A DNA stretch of 20,336 bases from Chloroflexota bacterium (GTDB lineage: Bacteria; Chloroflexota; Anaerolineae; Promineifilales; Promineifilaceae), in assembly GCA_024223125.1 (NCBI GenBank), contig JAAEOP010000135.1, positions 1 through 20,336 on the forward strand. Reading direction: 5' to 3'. Of the stretch, positions 7,246 to 14,269 are shown in pieces. Positions within the stretch are counted from its first letter, which is position 1; each line of letters starts with the position of its first letter. Position numbers and translations under genes: made by a program. The notes below the pieces were generated by a model, which was given only the letters and a program-made list of their open reading frames with translations, was not told the DNA's origin and made no database searches.

Positions 7246-9279
7246 TTATCCATCGTCCGTCATCAAAATACCGATCACCCGTTTATCAATTATTTTAACA
7301 TTATCGTGTAGGTTGCTAATAGGCCGCGCTGGCTGAAAGTCGGTGATGAACTGTCGGTGGATCAGATGTGTAGACAATAATCCGGCCAGCGCCATATTGT
7401 CTGTTTCTCCCAGACGGCCGAAACGCTCAATTTTTTTGATTAGCTGACTAATGGCCAGGGGGTTGAAATATCCGGCGGCGGCAACTTTTTCTGGCGATAG
7501 CAGTTCGCTTACCCAATCTAATGGCTGTCCCCCCGGAAAAAAACTATTGTGAATGGGGGCGCGATACGGCCGTTTGGGACGGTTCCAAATCGCCTCCGGC
7601 AGCAAATCCCGCATGGCTCGTTTCAGGATATGTTTTTCATCCAGGCCGCGTATTTTGTAATGGGGTGGCAGTTGGGCGGCAAACTCAATCAGGCGATGAT
7701 CCAGAAACGGGAACCGGCCTTCCACCGAATGAGCCATCCCCATCCGGTCCCCCTGTGAACTGAGTAAATATTCAGCCATAAACACAGTGATTTCCAGATA
7801 TTGTGCCTGTGCCAACGAACTCCAGCTATCAAAATCATCCGGCCACTCTAACTGATCAACCGGCGATTGCTCTGGAATCTGAGCGTACAGTTCTGGTGCA
7901 AAAAACCGTTTGCTGCGGCTCGTGTTCCGCCAGCGAATGGTATGAGAATAATCGTATGCAGCCACATTTGCCAACCCTTGCCCAAAAAACTTTTGCAGGT
8001 AGGCATCATTGCCCTGCCTCAGCTCGCCAATGTAAGGGTATAGTTTTGTTAGCAGCGACGGCCGCCACGCTGATTCCGGATCTCGCGCCCAAAAACGACG
8101 AATCTTGGCTTCCTTGAAAATATTGTACCCGCCTAAAAACTCATCCGCTCCCTCGCCGGTTAACACCACCTTAAAGCCCAGGTCGTGAACTAATTTAGAA
8201 AGCAGGAATAGGGGCGCCGGCGCGGTACGCATGAGAGGCGTCTCACTGTGCCAGATTACTTCCGGAAAGGTACGGCCAACATCTTCAGACGTACAGGTGA
8301 TTTGATGATGGTGTGTTCCCAGACGGTGTACCATCTCCTGCTGATATTCACTTTCGTCAAATACCTCATCAGCAAAGGCGATGGAAAATGTTTCTAGCCG
8401 GTTATCGGTGTAATGGTGGACGAGAGCTGCCGTAGCCGAAGAATCAAGCCCGCCGCTGAGATAAGCGCCGACGGGCACATCAGCCCGCAGGCGAATTTTG
8501 GTCGCGTCAACCAATCGTTCCCGCAGTTCGTCGGCCGCTTCATCCAGAGAATGGTCGGCCATAAATTGTTTCTGGGCGGCTTCTTCCGAAAAAGTCGGTT
8601 GCCAATAGGCATCTATGTCCACATTTCCATCTGGGCCAACTTGCATAAGGTGGCCGGGAGGTAAGGTGTAAATATTCTTGAAAATGGTGCGGGGCTGGAT
8701 AGGACTCCAAAAAGTGAAGATTTGGTCGAGGGTGAAAGGATCAAGCTGTGGTGTTACTCGTGGATCAACTAGAAGGGATTTTATTTCTGAGGCAAACAAA
8801 AGGGCGCCATTTTGAATGGTGTAATATAACGGCCGTATCCCCACCCGATCTCGCGCTAACAAAAGCGTCCGTTGGTGTTCATCCCAAATGGCAAAAGCAA
8901 ATTGACCATTCAAGTAATTTACGCAGTCTGGACCATACGTTTCATAGAGGTGGATGATGACTTCGGTGTCTGAGTTTGTTTGCAGGGTGTGGCCTATTTG
9001 TTGCAGATGCGGCCGTAGCTCCACATAATTATAAATCTCCCCATTAAACACAATCCAAATTGAGCCATCCTCATTACAAAGCGGTTGCTGCCCGCCGTCC
9101 AGATCAATAATACTCAGGCGAGCATTCCCCAACCCCACACCCGAATGAGCATCTTGAAAAAGATACAGACCAAACTCATCTGGGCCGCGATGGCGCACAG
9201 CCCCCAACATCCCTCGTAAATGGTCAGGATTGATTGGTGGATTGGGGCATAAATTTAATGTACCAATAATGCCGCACAT
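7246..9279 (-). CDS. asnB: AsnB-type glutamine amidotransferase (asparagine synthase-like)
   Basis: 677 residues, two domains. Residues 1-200 form the class II glutaminase domain: catalytic Cys2 (MCGIIG), RHRGPDE at 29-35, NARLSIIDL, FNGEIYNY at 78-85 and SDTEV. Residues 240 onward form the ATP-dependent synthetase domain with loop GAYLSGGLDSSA (SGGLDS 275-280), later VVLTGEGADEFLGGYN and EGRFPFLDHRL. Family members hydrolyse glutamine and use the ammonia to amidate an adenylated carboxylate. At 677 residues it is a little longer than common AsnB, with about 30 extra C-terminal residues. Its ATG overlaps the end of the ACP gene by 25 bases and has no strong ribosome site, suggesting coupled translation. 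Position beside an ACP and an acyl ligase suggests a carrier-bound or pathway acid as substrate, not free aspartate. Confidence 0.9.
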   Translation of the reverse strand: MCGIIGTLNLCPNPPINPDHLRGMLGAVRHRGPDEFGLYLFQDAHSGVGLGNARLSIIDLDGGQQPLCNEDGSIWIVFNGEIYNYVELRPHLQQIGHTLQTNSDTEVIIHLYETYGPDCVNYLNGQFAFAIWDEHQRTLLLARDRVGIRPLYYTIQNGALLFASEIKSLLVDPRVTPQLDPFTLDQIFTFWSPIQPRTIFKNIYTLPPGHLMQVGPDGNVDIDAYWQPTFSEEAAQKQFMADHSLDEAADELRERLVDATKIRLRADVPVGAYLSGGLDSSATAALVHHYTDNRLETFSIAFADEVFDESEYQQEMVHRLGTHHHQITCTSEDVGRTFPEVIWHSETPLMRTAPAPLFLLSKLVHDLGFKVVLTGEGADEFLGGYNIFKEAKIRRFWARDPESAWRPSLLTKLYPYIGELRQGNDAYLQKFFGQGLANVAAYDYSHTIRWRNTSRSKRFFAPELYAQIPEQSPVDQLEWPDDFDSWSSLAQAQYLEITVFMAEYLLSSQGDRMGMAHSVEGRFPFLDHRLIEFAAQLPPHYKIRGLDEKHILKRAMRDLLPEAIWNRPKRPYRAPIHNSFFPGGQPLDWVSELLSPEKVAAAGYFNPLAISQLIKKIERFGRLGETDNMALAGLLSTHLIHRQFITDFQPARPISNLHDNVKIIDKRVIGILMTDDG

Positions 9280-9515
9280 GATTCAATATAACTGGCAAGA
9301 TTATCTACGCTGTCAAAATTTTCGGGCACAATTTTATCATCAGGTATTTGAAGGTTGTAGGTTTCCTCTACAAAAAAAACAAGTTCCATCACGCCCAGCG
9401 AATCTACAACACCTGCTTCTAAAAAGGATTCATTATCAGCTAAACTAAAACTGCCATTGCGGCTAAATAAGAAATTTTCGGCCACGTACTGCTTAATTTG
9501 TTCTTTGATTTTCAT
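9255..9515 (-). CDS. Acyl/peptidyl carrier protein
   Basis: 86 residues, the normal size for a free-standing carrier. The phosphopantetheine site is GVVDSLGVMELV with Ser39, placed before helix II as in acyl carrier proteins. The helix I segment KEQIKQYVAENFLF and the later DKIVPENFDSVDNLASYIE fit the four-helix fold. The carrier would hold an acyl or aminoacyl thioester made by the AMP-forming ligase encoded 22 bases upstream, and present it to the amidotransferase or acyltransferase. AAGGA about 10 bases before ATG 9515 supports the start. It lacks the context of fatty-acid synthesis genes, so it is most likely dedicated to this cluster. Confidence 0.9.
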   Translation of the reverse strand: MKIKEQIKQYVAENFLFSRNGSFSLADNESFLEAGVVDSLGVMELVFFVEETYNLQIPDDKIVPENFDSVDNLASYIESCAALLVH

Positions 9516-9537
9516 ACTTCTATATCCTTACATTAAT

Positions 9538-11091
9538 TCAGCTCACAAATTGTTCTCGGAGATGTCTTTTCAAAACTTTACCTCGTTCACTAACGGGTAA
9601 TTGGTCAACCACCCGGATACGTCTGGGCAGCATATGGTGCGGCATACATTGCCGGCACTGTTTAAGAATATCGTCTGGCGACAAACCTGAATCATGACGC
9701 AGCATGGCAAAAACATGAATCGCTTCGCCACTTTCCAGGTCGGGTACGCCTACGGCCGCGGCGCTAACCACATCTGGAATTGTCAAAACATATTCCTCAA
9801 TCTGTTGGCTGCTAACACGATAGCCAAACTGCTTAATAAAATCGCTTTTGCGATCTACAATAGTGATGTACCCATCTCCATCTATTGTCGCCAGATCACC
9901 TGTCCAGAGAGCGCCATTAACAAATCGTTGCCGGGTGGCTTCTGGATTGCGCCAATAACCTAACGTTACATTGTCTCCTCTAGCCACAATCTCTCCTACT
10001 ACGCCTGGAGACACAGGCGTACCATTCTCATCCACTACAGTTAAAGTTACACCCGGTATCCCCCGGCCAATGGAATCTATCTTACTATCCAGTAATGATG
10101 GGGGTAAATAAGAGAGCCGGGCCGTAGCTTCGGTTTGCCCGTACATTGTAAACAGTTGTGCCTGGGGCATCGCTTCTCTTAGCTCTTCTATAAGAATGAG
10201 AGGTAGCTTACCGCCGGCCTGTTGTAACTTGGTTAGGGCTGGAAATTGACGGTGGGTAAATGTGGATTTCCGCAGAAGTATCTGGTAGGTAAAGGGGACG
10301 CCGGCAAACCCTGTACATGCTGTTTCTTCCATTCTGTCTAAGACAGTTTCTGGATATGCAAAGCGGTTACTTATGACCAACGATGCGCCAGCCCGTAAAT
10401 GGGTATGGAGTAGCGAGAGGCCAAAGCAGTAGAAAAAGGGCAATATGACCATGATGCGCTCGTCGGCCGTCAGGTTCATATAGTTGATGATGGAATCGGT
10501 GTTAGCCTGAATATTACCATGTGAGACGCTTACCAGTTTGGGGTCAGAGGTGGTTCCAGAAGTTAACATCAGGGCGGCTAATGTATTATTGTCTGGCAGA
10601 GGATAAACAAAATTGCTGCCATTGGTCCTTGATTTAATTTCCGTTTGATTGGTGAGTATCTCAGCGGAAATGAAAGGCATTCCCTGGGATAAAAGGGGTT
10701 GTAATCGGCGTCGAGAAATGTGATCGGCACACACGGCCGTACATTCTACAAGCTGAATGAGGTCACTTGTTTTTTGAGGGGAGGACAAGGATAGGGTAGG
10801 CAGAGGTACGGCCACAGCGCCAATTTGCAATATCGCCAGATAAGAGGCAGCCCAAAAGATGGAATTGTTGCCTATAAGACCGACCCGCTGCCCTGGTTTT
10901 ACACTGGTTTGGAGGAGTTCATGGGCGATGCAGTTTACGGCCGTGTGTAGTTCCCCATACGTGCATTGGGCATCTCTCGTCATGAGAGCTACATTGTGGT
11001 CATGACCATTTTGTAGAAGGTATTGTGTGCTGTTTTGTGGAGATATACTCTCTTTCACCAGTTTTTCTCGAATATCTGATTCTATGACCAA
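9538..11091 (-). CDS. AMP-forming acyl/amino acid ligase (ANL superfamily)
   Basis: 517 residues with the full set of adenylation motifs: LTSGTTSDPKLVSVSH (A3, about 176-191), MYGQTEATAR (A5, 317-325), WTGDLA (A7), VDRKSDFIKQFGYRVSSQQIE (A8 hinge) and RGKVLKRHL with catalytic Lys505 (A10). It activates a carboxylic acid as an acyl-AMP and passes it to a thiol. The ACP gene immediately downstream makes carrier loading more likely than free CoA. The start is uncertain: TTG 11091 gives the full N-terminus, and the frame is open upstream to a stop at about 11110 with only a weak ribosome site. First gene of the five-gene minus-strand unit. The substrate cannot be read from the sequence. Confidence 0.9.
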   Translation of the reverse strand: MVIESDIREKLVKESISPQNSTQYLLQNGHDHNVALMTRDAQCTYGELHTAVNCIAHELLQTSVKPGQRVGLIGNNSIFWAASYLAILQIGAVAVPLPTLSLSSPQKTSDLIQLVECTAVCADHISRRRLQPLLSQGMPFISAEILTNQTEIKSRTNGSNFVYPLPDNNTLAALMLTSGTTSDPKLVSVSHGNIQANTDSIINYMNLTADERIMVILPFFYCFGLSLLHTHLRAGASLVISNRFAYPETVLDRMEETACTGFAGVPFTYQILLRKSTFTHRQFPALTKLQQAGGKLPLILIEELREAMPQAQLFTMYGQTEATARLSYLPPSLLDSKIDSIGRGIPGVTLTVVDENGTPVSPGVVGEIVARGDNVTLGYWRNPEATRQRFVNGALWTGDLATIDGDGYITIVDRKSDFIKQFGYRVSSQQIEEYVLTIPDVVSAAAVGVPDLESGEAIHVFAMLRHDSGLSPDDILKQCRQCMPHHMLPRRIRVVDQLPVSERGKVLKRHLREQFVS

Positions 11092-11502
11092 GAGTTTTTC
11101 AAAAACGACTCAGCACATTAGGGGATTGGAGACTGAAACCTCTCCAATTTCCGATAAAAATAAAGGACTAAAAACGAACGATCCCTATTATTGTTAAAGT
11201 ATGACCTATATTTCTTGCTAATTTTGTTAAGGAAAATCCATATGGCACACCATCATTAATAACTGAAGTAACCATTCAGGTGCCCGGCACTTTATTACCA
11301 AGTCTACGTGAGTAGCACACTCGTTTGTAGGTGCCGGGTACCTTGGGGGAGTGAATGGTTACAAACTGAAAATAGAAGGCGGCAACATCTGCGAAGTCGG
11401 CTTTCGCTGACTGATCTTCTCATCAATATAACAACCGACGCCGGTCAGTTTTGCAAAGGTAGGCGCGGTTTCAACCGCCAGCCAAAGGTGGCTTTGTCCC
11501 TC
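11092..11502. other. Intergenic region with leader hairpin and MITE copy 2
   Basis: No gene is supported. From 11092 to 11267 the sequence is AT-rich and probably holds the minus-strand promoter of the ligase cluster. An 8-bp stem ATTGGAGA/TCTCCAAT (11125-11148, loop CTGAAACC) lies 34 bases upstream of the TTG start and could be a leader hairpin. MITE copy 2 follows. The stretch 11371-11502 has local dyads such as GCGGTT/AACCGC near 11465-11478 and the outer pair GTAGG/CCTAC (about 11459-11507), possibly the terminator region of the LLM gene. Confidence 0.45.
11268..11362 (+). mobile_element. MITE copy 2, 95 bp, IS66-like ends
   Basis: Begins GTAACCATTCAGG and ends GTGAATGGTTAC; the ends are inverted repeats and the internal GTGCCCGGCAC/GTGCCGGGTAC arms are also inverted. 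The flanking 8-mers are TAACTGAA (11260-11267) and AAACTGAA (11363-11370), identical at 7 of 8 positions, read as a slightly decayed target duplication. Same orientation as the 18366 copy. It lies upstream of the ligase cluster and could affect its transcription. Confidence 0.88.
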
Positions 11503-12363
11503 CTACATCATCTCTGCGGCAAAGCGGCGCATGGCTTGTAGATGCTGTGCGGCCGTATCCAGCCCCGCGTTCATCGTGTTCAAACTCATGTGTGTGGCCC
11601 CCACTGCCTGCCAACCCTGAATCGTGTGTTGCCAATCATCAGGGGCACCTTTGTTGTAATGCAGCCGCCATTCAATACCGATGTCTGAACGGCTGCGCCC
11701 GACCTCTGCCAAAAACCGGTCTAACTTAGCCAGTAATTCCTGGGCCTGGTCAGCACGATGGTAGCCAGGGAGCCAACCCTGCCCTACACGAGCAATACGG
11801 CGCAAGACGGCATCGGCGTGGCCTCCCATCCACAGAGGAATTGGTTTTGCTGGCCGGGGGTTTAACCCGGCGTCGGGGATGTGGTGCCATTTACCCTGGT
11901 ACGTAATCAGATCGCGTGTCCACAGCAGGTTGAGCAGTTCGATTTGCTCATCAATGCGCTGACCTCGTTGGTGAAAATCCTGACCAAGCGCGGTGAATTC
12001 AACCTTGTTCCAACCCACGCCAAGACCCAGACGAAAACGGCCGCCGCTAAGAATATCTAAAGTAGTGGCTTGTTTGGCGACGACGGCCGTTTCACGCAGA
12101 GGCAGTACCAAAATACCTGTGGCAAATTCTAATGATTTTGTAAATGCGGCCATGTAACTATACATGACGAACGGATCGTGGAAGGGGTCACGATATGTAT
12201 AGGGGCCGTGCCAGCCGCCTGGTCGTTCGGGATTAGCCCCCAGAACGTGTTCGTAACTGCTAATGTGTGCGTATCCCAGCGCTTCGGCCGTTTGAGCGTA
12301 ATCACGAATGGCTGCGGGATCATTACCAAATTCAGTTTGGGGATAGACTAGACCTATTTTCAT
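11503..12363 (-). CDS. LLM-class (F420-dependent type) oxidoreductase
   Basis: 286 residues from the chosen ATG. TIM-barrel flavin/F420 oxidoreductase of the luciferase-like superfamily: MKIGLVYPQTEFG at the start, ALGYAHISSYEHVLG, ATGILVLPLRETAVVAKQATTLDILSGG (about 82-109), GRFRLGLGVGWNKVEF, GRRIDEQIELLNLLW-like block, and PIPLWMGGHADAVLRRIARVGQGW. This motif order is that of TIGR03619-like probable F420-dependent enzymes. The start at 12363 is preferred over the frame's earlier ATG at 12417, because MKIGLVYP is the usual family beginning and GAGGAAG lies about 9 bases before it. Single gene, divergent from tatABC. Substrate unknown; coenzyme F420 versus FMN cannot be told from sequence alone. 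Confidence 0.85.
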   Translation of the reverse strand: MKIGLVYPQTEFGNDPAAIRDYAQTAEALGYAHISSYEHVLGANPERPGGWHGPYTYRDPFHDPFVMYSYMAAFTKSLEFATGILVLPLRETAVVAKQATTLDILSGGRFRLGLGVGWNKVEFTALGQDFHQRGQRIDEQIELLNLLWTRDLITYQGKWHHIPDAGLNPRPAKPIPLWMGGHADAVLRRIARVGQGWLPGYHRADQAQELLAKLDRFLAEVGRSRSDIGIEWRLHYNKGAPDDWQHTIQGWQAVGATHMSLNTMNAGLDTAAQHLQAMRRFAAEMM

Positions 12364-12416
12364 TTTATTCGCTTCCTCAGAGCAGTAACCAGTTTTCAGT
12401 TTGCTCTTAATAGCCA

Positions 12417-12449
12417 ACAGTCAACGGTTTTCTGTCTACCGTTTACTGT
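12417..12449. repeat. Intergenic inverted repeat upstream of tatA
   Basis: ACAGTCAACGGT and ACCGTTTACTGT pair at 11 of 12 positions around a 9-base loop. It lies in the divergent region between the LLM gene and the tat promoter. Confidence 0.6.
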
Positions 12450-12455
12450 ATCGGC

Positions 12456-12471
12456 GGTATGAAATCATACC
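12456..12471. promoter_or_regulatory. Short palindrome, possible operator
   Basis: GGTATGA-AA-TCATACC is a perfect 7-bp inverted repeat about 50 bases upstream of the tatA -10 box. Its size fits a dimeric regulator site, but no regulator is encoded nearby. Confidence 0.3.
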
Positions 12472-12520
12472 CTAAACTATATGAGGATTTTTCCTGTTTG
12501 TCAGGCTTTTTCAAAGAGTC

Positions 12521-12529
12521 TGGTATAAT
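12521..12529 (+). promoter_or_regulatory. Extended -10 promoter of tatABC
   Basis: TGGTATAAT combines a consensus TATAAT (12524-12529) with the TGn extension. The best -35 candidate TTGTCA is 20 bases upstream, wider than ideal, so the extended -10 probably carries the promoter. The predicted transcript starts near 12536, leaving a leader of about 65 bases to the tatA start. Confidence 0.65.
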
Positions 12530-12586
12530 TCTTGGTGAATAATTGCAACAATCGGGGACATGAATTAAAAATATCCGCTTGATAGC

Positions 12587-12593
12587 AAGGAGA
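12587..12593 (+). promoter_or_regulatory. tatA ribosome binding site
   Basis: AAGGAGA lies 7 bases upstream of ATG 12601, near-perfect spacing. tatB and tatC have much weaker sites, which fits the excess of TatA over the other subunits needed in Tat systems. Confidence 0.8.
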
Positions 12594-12600
12594 AATTGAA

Positions 12601-12810
12601 ATGGCTGGATTAGGTATACCTGAATTACTGATTATTCTTGCCGTGGTGATTGTTTTGTTCGGTGTCGGCCGTATTAGCAAAATTGGCGGCGAATTGGGCA
12701 AAGGCATTAAAGCTTTCCGTGAAGGCGTGCAGGAAGGTAAGGAAAAAGACCCCGAAAATACCGAGAATAATGAAGAAGTTGAGGCTGAAGCCAAATCAAA
12801 TATTGGGTAG
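12601..12810 (+). CDS. tatA: Twin-arginine translocase subunit TatA
   Basis: 69 residues. TatA oligomers form the export pore for folded proteins with twin-arginine signals. A short N-terminus (MAGLGIPE) leads into one membrane helix (about 8-21), then the hinge FGVGRISKIGGELGKGIKAFREG (20-42) with the conserved F-G motif and amphipathic helix, and an acidic tail (KEKDPENTENNEEVEAEA). Length and order are typical. First gene of tatA-tatB-tatC, with the strongest ribosome site of the three. It ends in TAG, showing that amber is a normal stop in this genome. Confidence 0.95.
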   Translation: MAGLGIPELLIILAVVIVLFGVGRISKIGGELGKGIKAFREGVQEGKEKDPENTENNEEVEAEAKSNIG

Positions 12811-12813
12811 TTT

Positions 12814-12847
12814 AGTAATTGAGTAACTAGGTAATTACTCAATTACT
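12814..12847. repeat. Hairpin repeat between tatA and tatB
   Basis: AGTAATTGAGTA and TACTCAATTACT are exact complements around a 10-base loop (ACTAGGTAAT). A competing pair GTAACTA/TAGTTAC (12823-12829 and 12848-12854) allows an alternative fold. The 57-base tatA-tatB gap is almost wholly this element. It could reduce read-through and so set the TatA to TatBC ratio. It resembles the repeat at 3855-3886. Confidence 0.7.
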
Positions 12848-12867
12848 TAGTTACCAGTTGGCGCTTT

Positions 12868-13332
12868 ATGGACAGTTTTTTTGGCATCGGAATGCCAGAG
12901 CTTATTCTTATCCTGGTGATTGCCGGGATAGTGATGGGGCCAGAACGAATAGGGCGGGTGGCGCGTTGGCTGGGCAAAACAACGGCCCAATTGCAAGCGA
13001 TTTCCCGTGGTTTTGTGCAGCAATTGCAAAATGAAATTGACGGCATTGACGATGGGGCGGCGCTGAAGGACGCCATGAGTGAAGTGCAGTCACTGCGACA
13101 TGAACTGGAATCTTTACGCACAGAATTTACGATGACAACCAAAGCGGCCGTAGACGAAGGCACACAGGCTGTAGAGGATATTCAGCATTCCATTCAACCA
13201 CCGATATTGACCCCGGTTAAAGATGACGGGCAAACGGCCGTGTCTGCTAACTATGCTACGGCTGCCAATAATCAATCCACATCTACCCCAGATTTACCCC
13301 AACTCCTTAATGTGCCCGACGATCCTGAATAA
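12868..13332 (+). CDS. tatB: Twin-arginine translocase subunit TatB-like
   Basis: 154 residues. TatB works with TatC to receive twin-arginine substrates. The N-terminus MDSFFGIGMPELILILVIAG is the membrane helix. GPERIGRVARWLGKTTAQLQAI (24-45) is the hinge and amphipathic helix, with the G-P-E/D-(R/K)-(I/L) signature typical of TatB rather than the F-G of TatA. A predicted coiled coil (about 68-90, AMSEVQSLRHELESLRTEF) and a disordered Pro/Thr-rich tail follow. Its TAA shares one base with the tatC ATG (TAATG), so translation is probably coupled. The ribosome site is weak. A long TatA-type paralogue is an alternative reading. Confidence 0.88.
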   Translation: MDSFFGIGMPELILILVIAGIVMGPERIGRVARWLGKTTAQLQAISRGFVQQLQNEIDGIDDGAALKDAMSEVQSLRHELESLRTEFTMTTKAAVDEGTQAVEDIQHSIQPPILTPVKDDGQTAVSANYATAANNQSTSTPDLPQLLNVPDDPE

Positions 13333-14138
13333 TGACAGACTCCAACCAGATTAACGAACAACCGGAAACGGCCGAACACAGCCAAGCCCACATGACCTTG
13401 TTAAGTCACCTCGATGTATTGCGGGTTCGTCTGACATATGCGGTTGTGGCCCTGCTTGTATGTACTGTCATCGGTTTTGCCGTTGCCCAACCGTTGCTCG
13501 CTTACCTGATGCAGCCTTATGTAGCTAGTGTGCCCGAAGAAGCGGCCGCGCTGCAAACATTGCGGCCTACAGAAGGCATTGAAACCTATTTCAAGGTAGC
13601 CCTCCTGTTCGGCGCTGTTTTGTCAATGCCAGTTATGTTGTATCAAATCTGGTTATTTATTGAGCCGGGGCTAACCAAGAAAGAAAAGCGATATATTTTT
13701 ATCTTTATACCGGGGTCGCTGCTGCTCTTTTTGTTAGGTATTTCGTTTGCCTGGTTTATTCTCATACCAGCGGCGATTAATTTCCTGGCCAACTTTATGC
13801 AAGATGTTTTCCGCACCGAGTGGACGGGACAAGATTATATTAGTTTTGTGGTGCGAATGTTGTTTTGGATGGGGGTCAGTTTTCAGATGCCGATCATTGT
13901 GTATGTGTTGGCTCGTGTGGGCATAATTACAGCCCAGGCGCTGCGCGAACAGTGGCGTTATGCAGTGGTTATTATTGCTGTGTTGGCGGCTGTTATCACC
14001 CCTTCAATTGATCCTATTACAATGTTGTTGACGATGGCCCCTCTTCTCGTCTTATATGTGTTTAGTGTTTTTCTGGCCCGGCTTGGTCAGCGGCAGTTTG
14101 AACGTTCGATGGCTGTAGATGCTGATCCGGCCGCTTGA
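13332..14138 (+). CDS. tatC: Sec-independent translocase TatC
   Basis: 268 residues, six predicted membrane segments. TatC is the receptor for twin-arginine signal peptides. The cytosolic N-terminus holds SHLDVLRVRL in place of the usual HLxELRxRL. Other family landmarks are intact: LYQIWLFIEPGLTKKEKRY (first loop region with the conserved Phe and Glu) and the aspartate in ITPSIDPITM. The Glu of the HLxELR motif (E15 in E. coli, implicated in signal recognition) is Val here, with an Asp one place earlier. Last gene of the tat unit. The intergenic element at 14158-14257 follows it. Confidence 0.95.
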   Translation: MTDSNQINEQPETAEHSQAHMTLLSHLDVLRVRLTYAVVALLVCTVIGFAVAQPLLAYLMQPYVASVPEEAAALQTLRPTEGIETYFKVALLFGAVLSMPVMLYQIWLFIEPGLTKKEKRYIFIFIPGSLLLFLLGISFAWFILIPAAINFLANFMQDVFRTEWTGQDYISFVVRMLFWMGVSFQMPIIVYVLARVGIITAQALREQWRYAVVIIAVLAAVITPSIDPITMLLTMAPLLVLYVFSVFLARLGQRQFERSMAVDADPAA

Positions 14139-14157
14139 GTTTGTAGTACCTGGTGAA

Positions 14158-14257
14158 GAGTCCACTGAAAAAACACGGTTTCTTGCTAGATTTCAGATTA
14201 GCCACTCGACTAGAGAAATTGGGTTTTTTGGCTAAAACGACCTTTTTTCAGTAGAGT
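14158..14257. mobile_element. Second MITE-like element, about 100 bp
   Basis: The left end AGTCCACTGAAAAAA and the complement of the right end, ACTCTACTGAAAAAA, agree at 13 of 15 positions. The 8-mer CTGGTGAA directly flanks it on both sides (14150-14157 and 14258-14265). Inner arms TTAGCCA/TGGCTAA add a second stem. No reading frame. Inverted ends plus an 8-bp (possibly 9-bp with one mismatch) target duplication indicate a transposed non-autonomous element unrelated to the IS66-like copies. It separates tatC from the beta-helix gene. Confidence 0.7.
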
Positions 14258-14269
14258 CTGGTGAACAAT

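Noticed and set aside
11308..11541. Small plus-strand gene across MITE copy 2
   Set aside because: Its frame starts inside the mobile element and ends inside the LLM gene on the other strand, with no ribosome site or recognisable domain.
12501..13163. Minus-strand open frames opposite tatA and tatB
   Set aside because: They are antisense to clear Tat genes, have low-complexity Ser/Pro/Ile composition and match no family.
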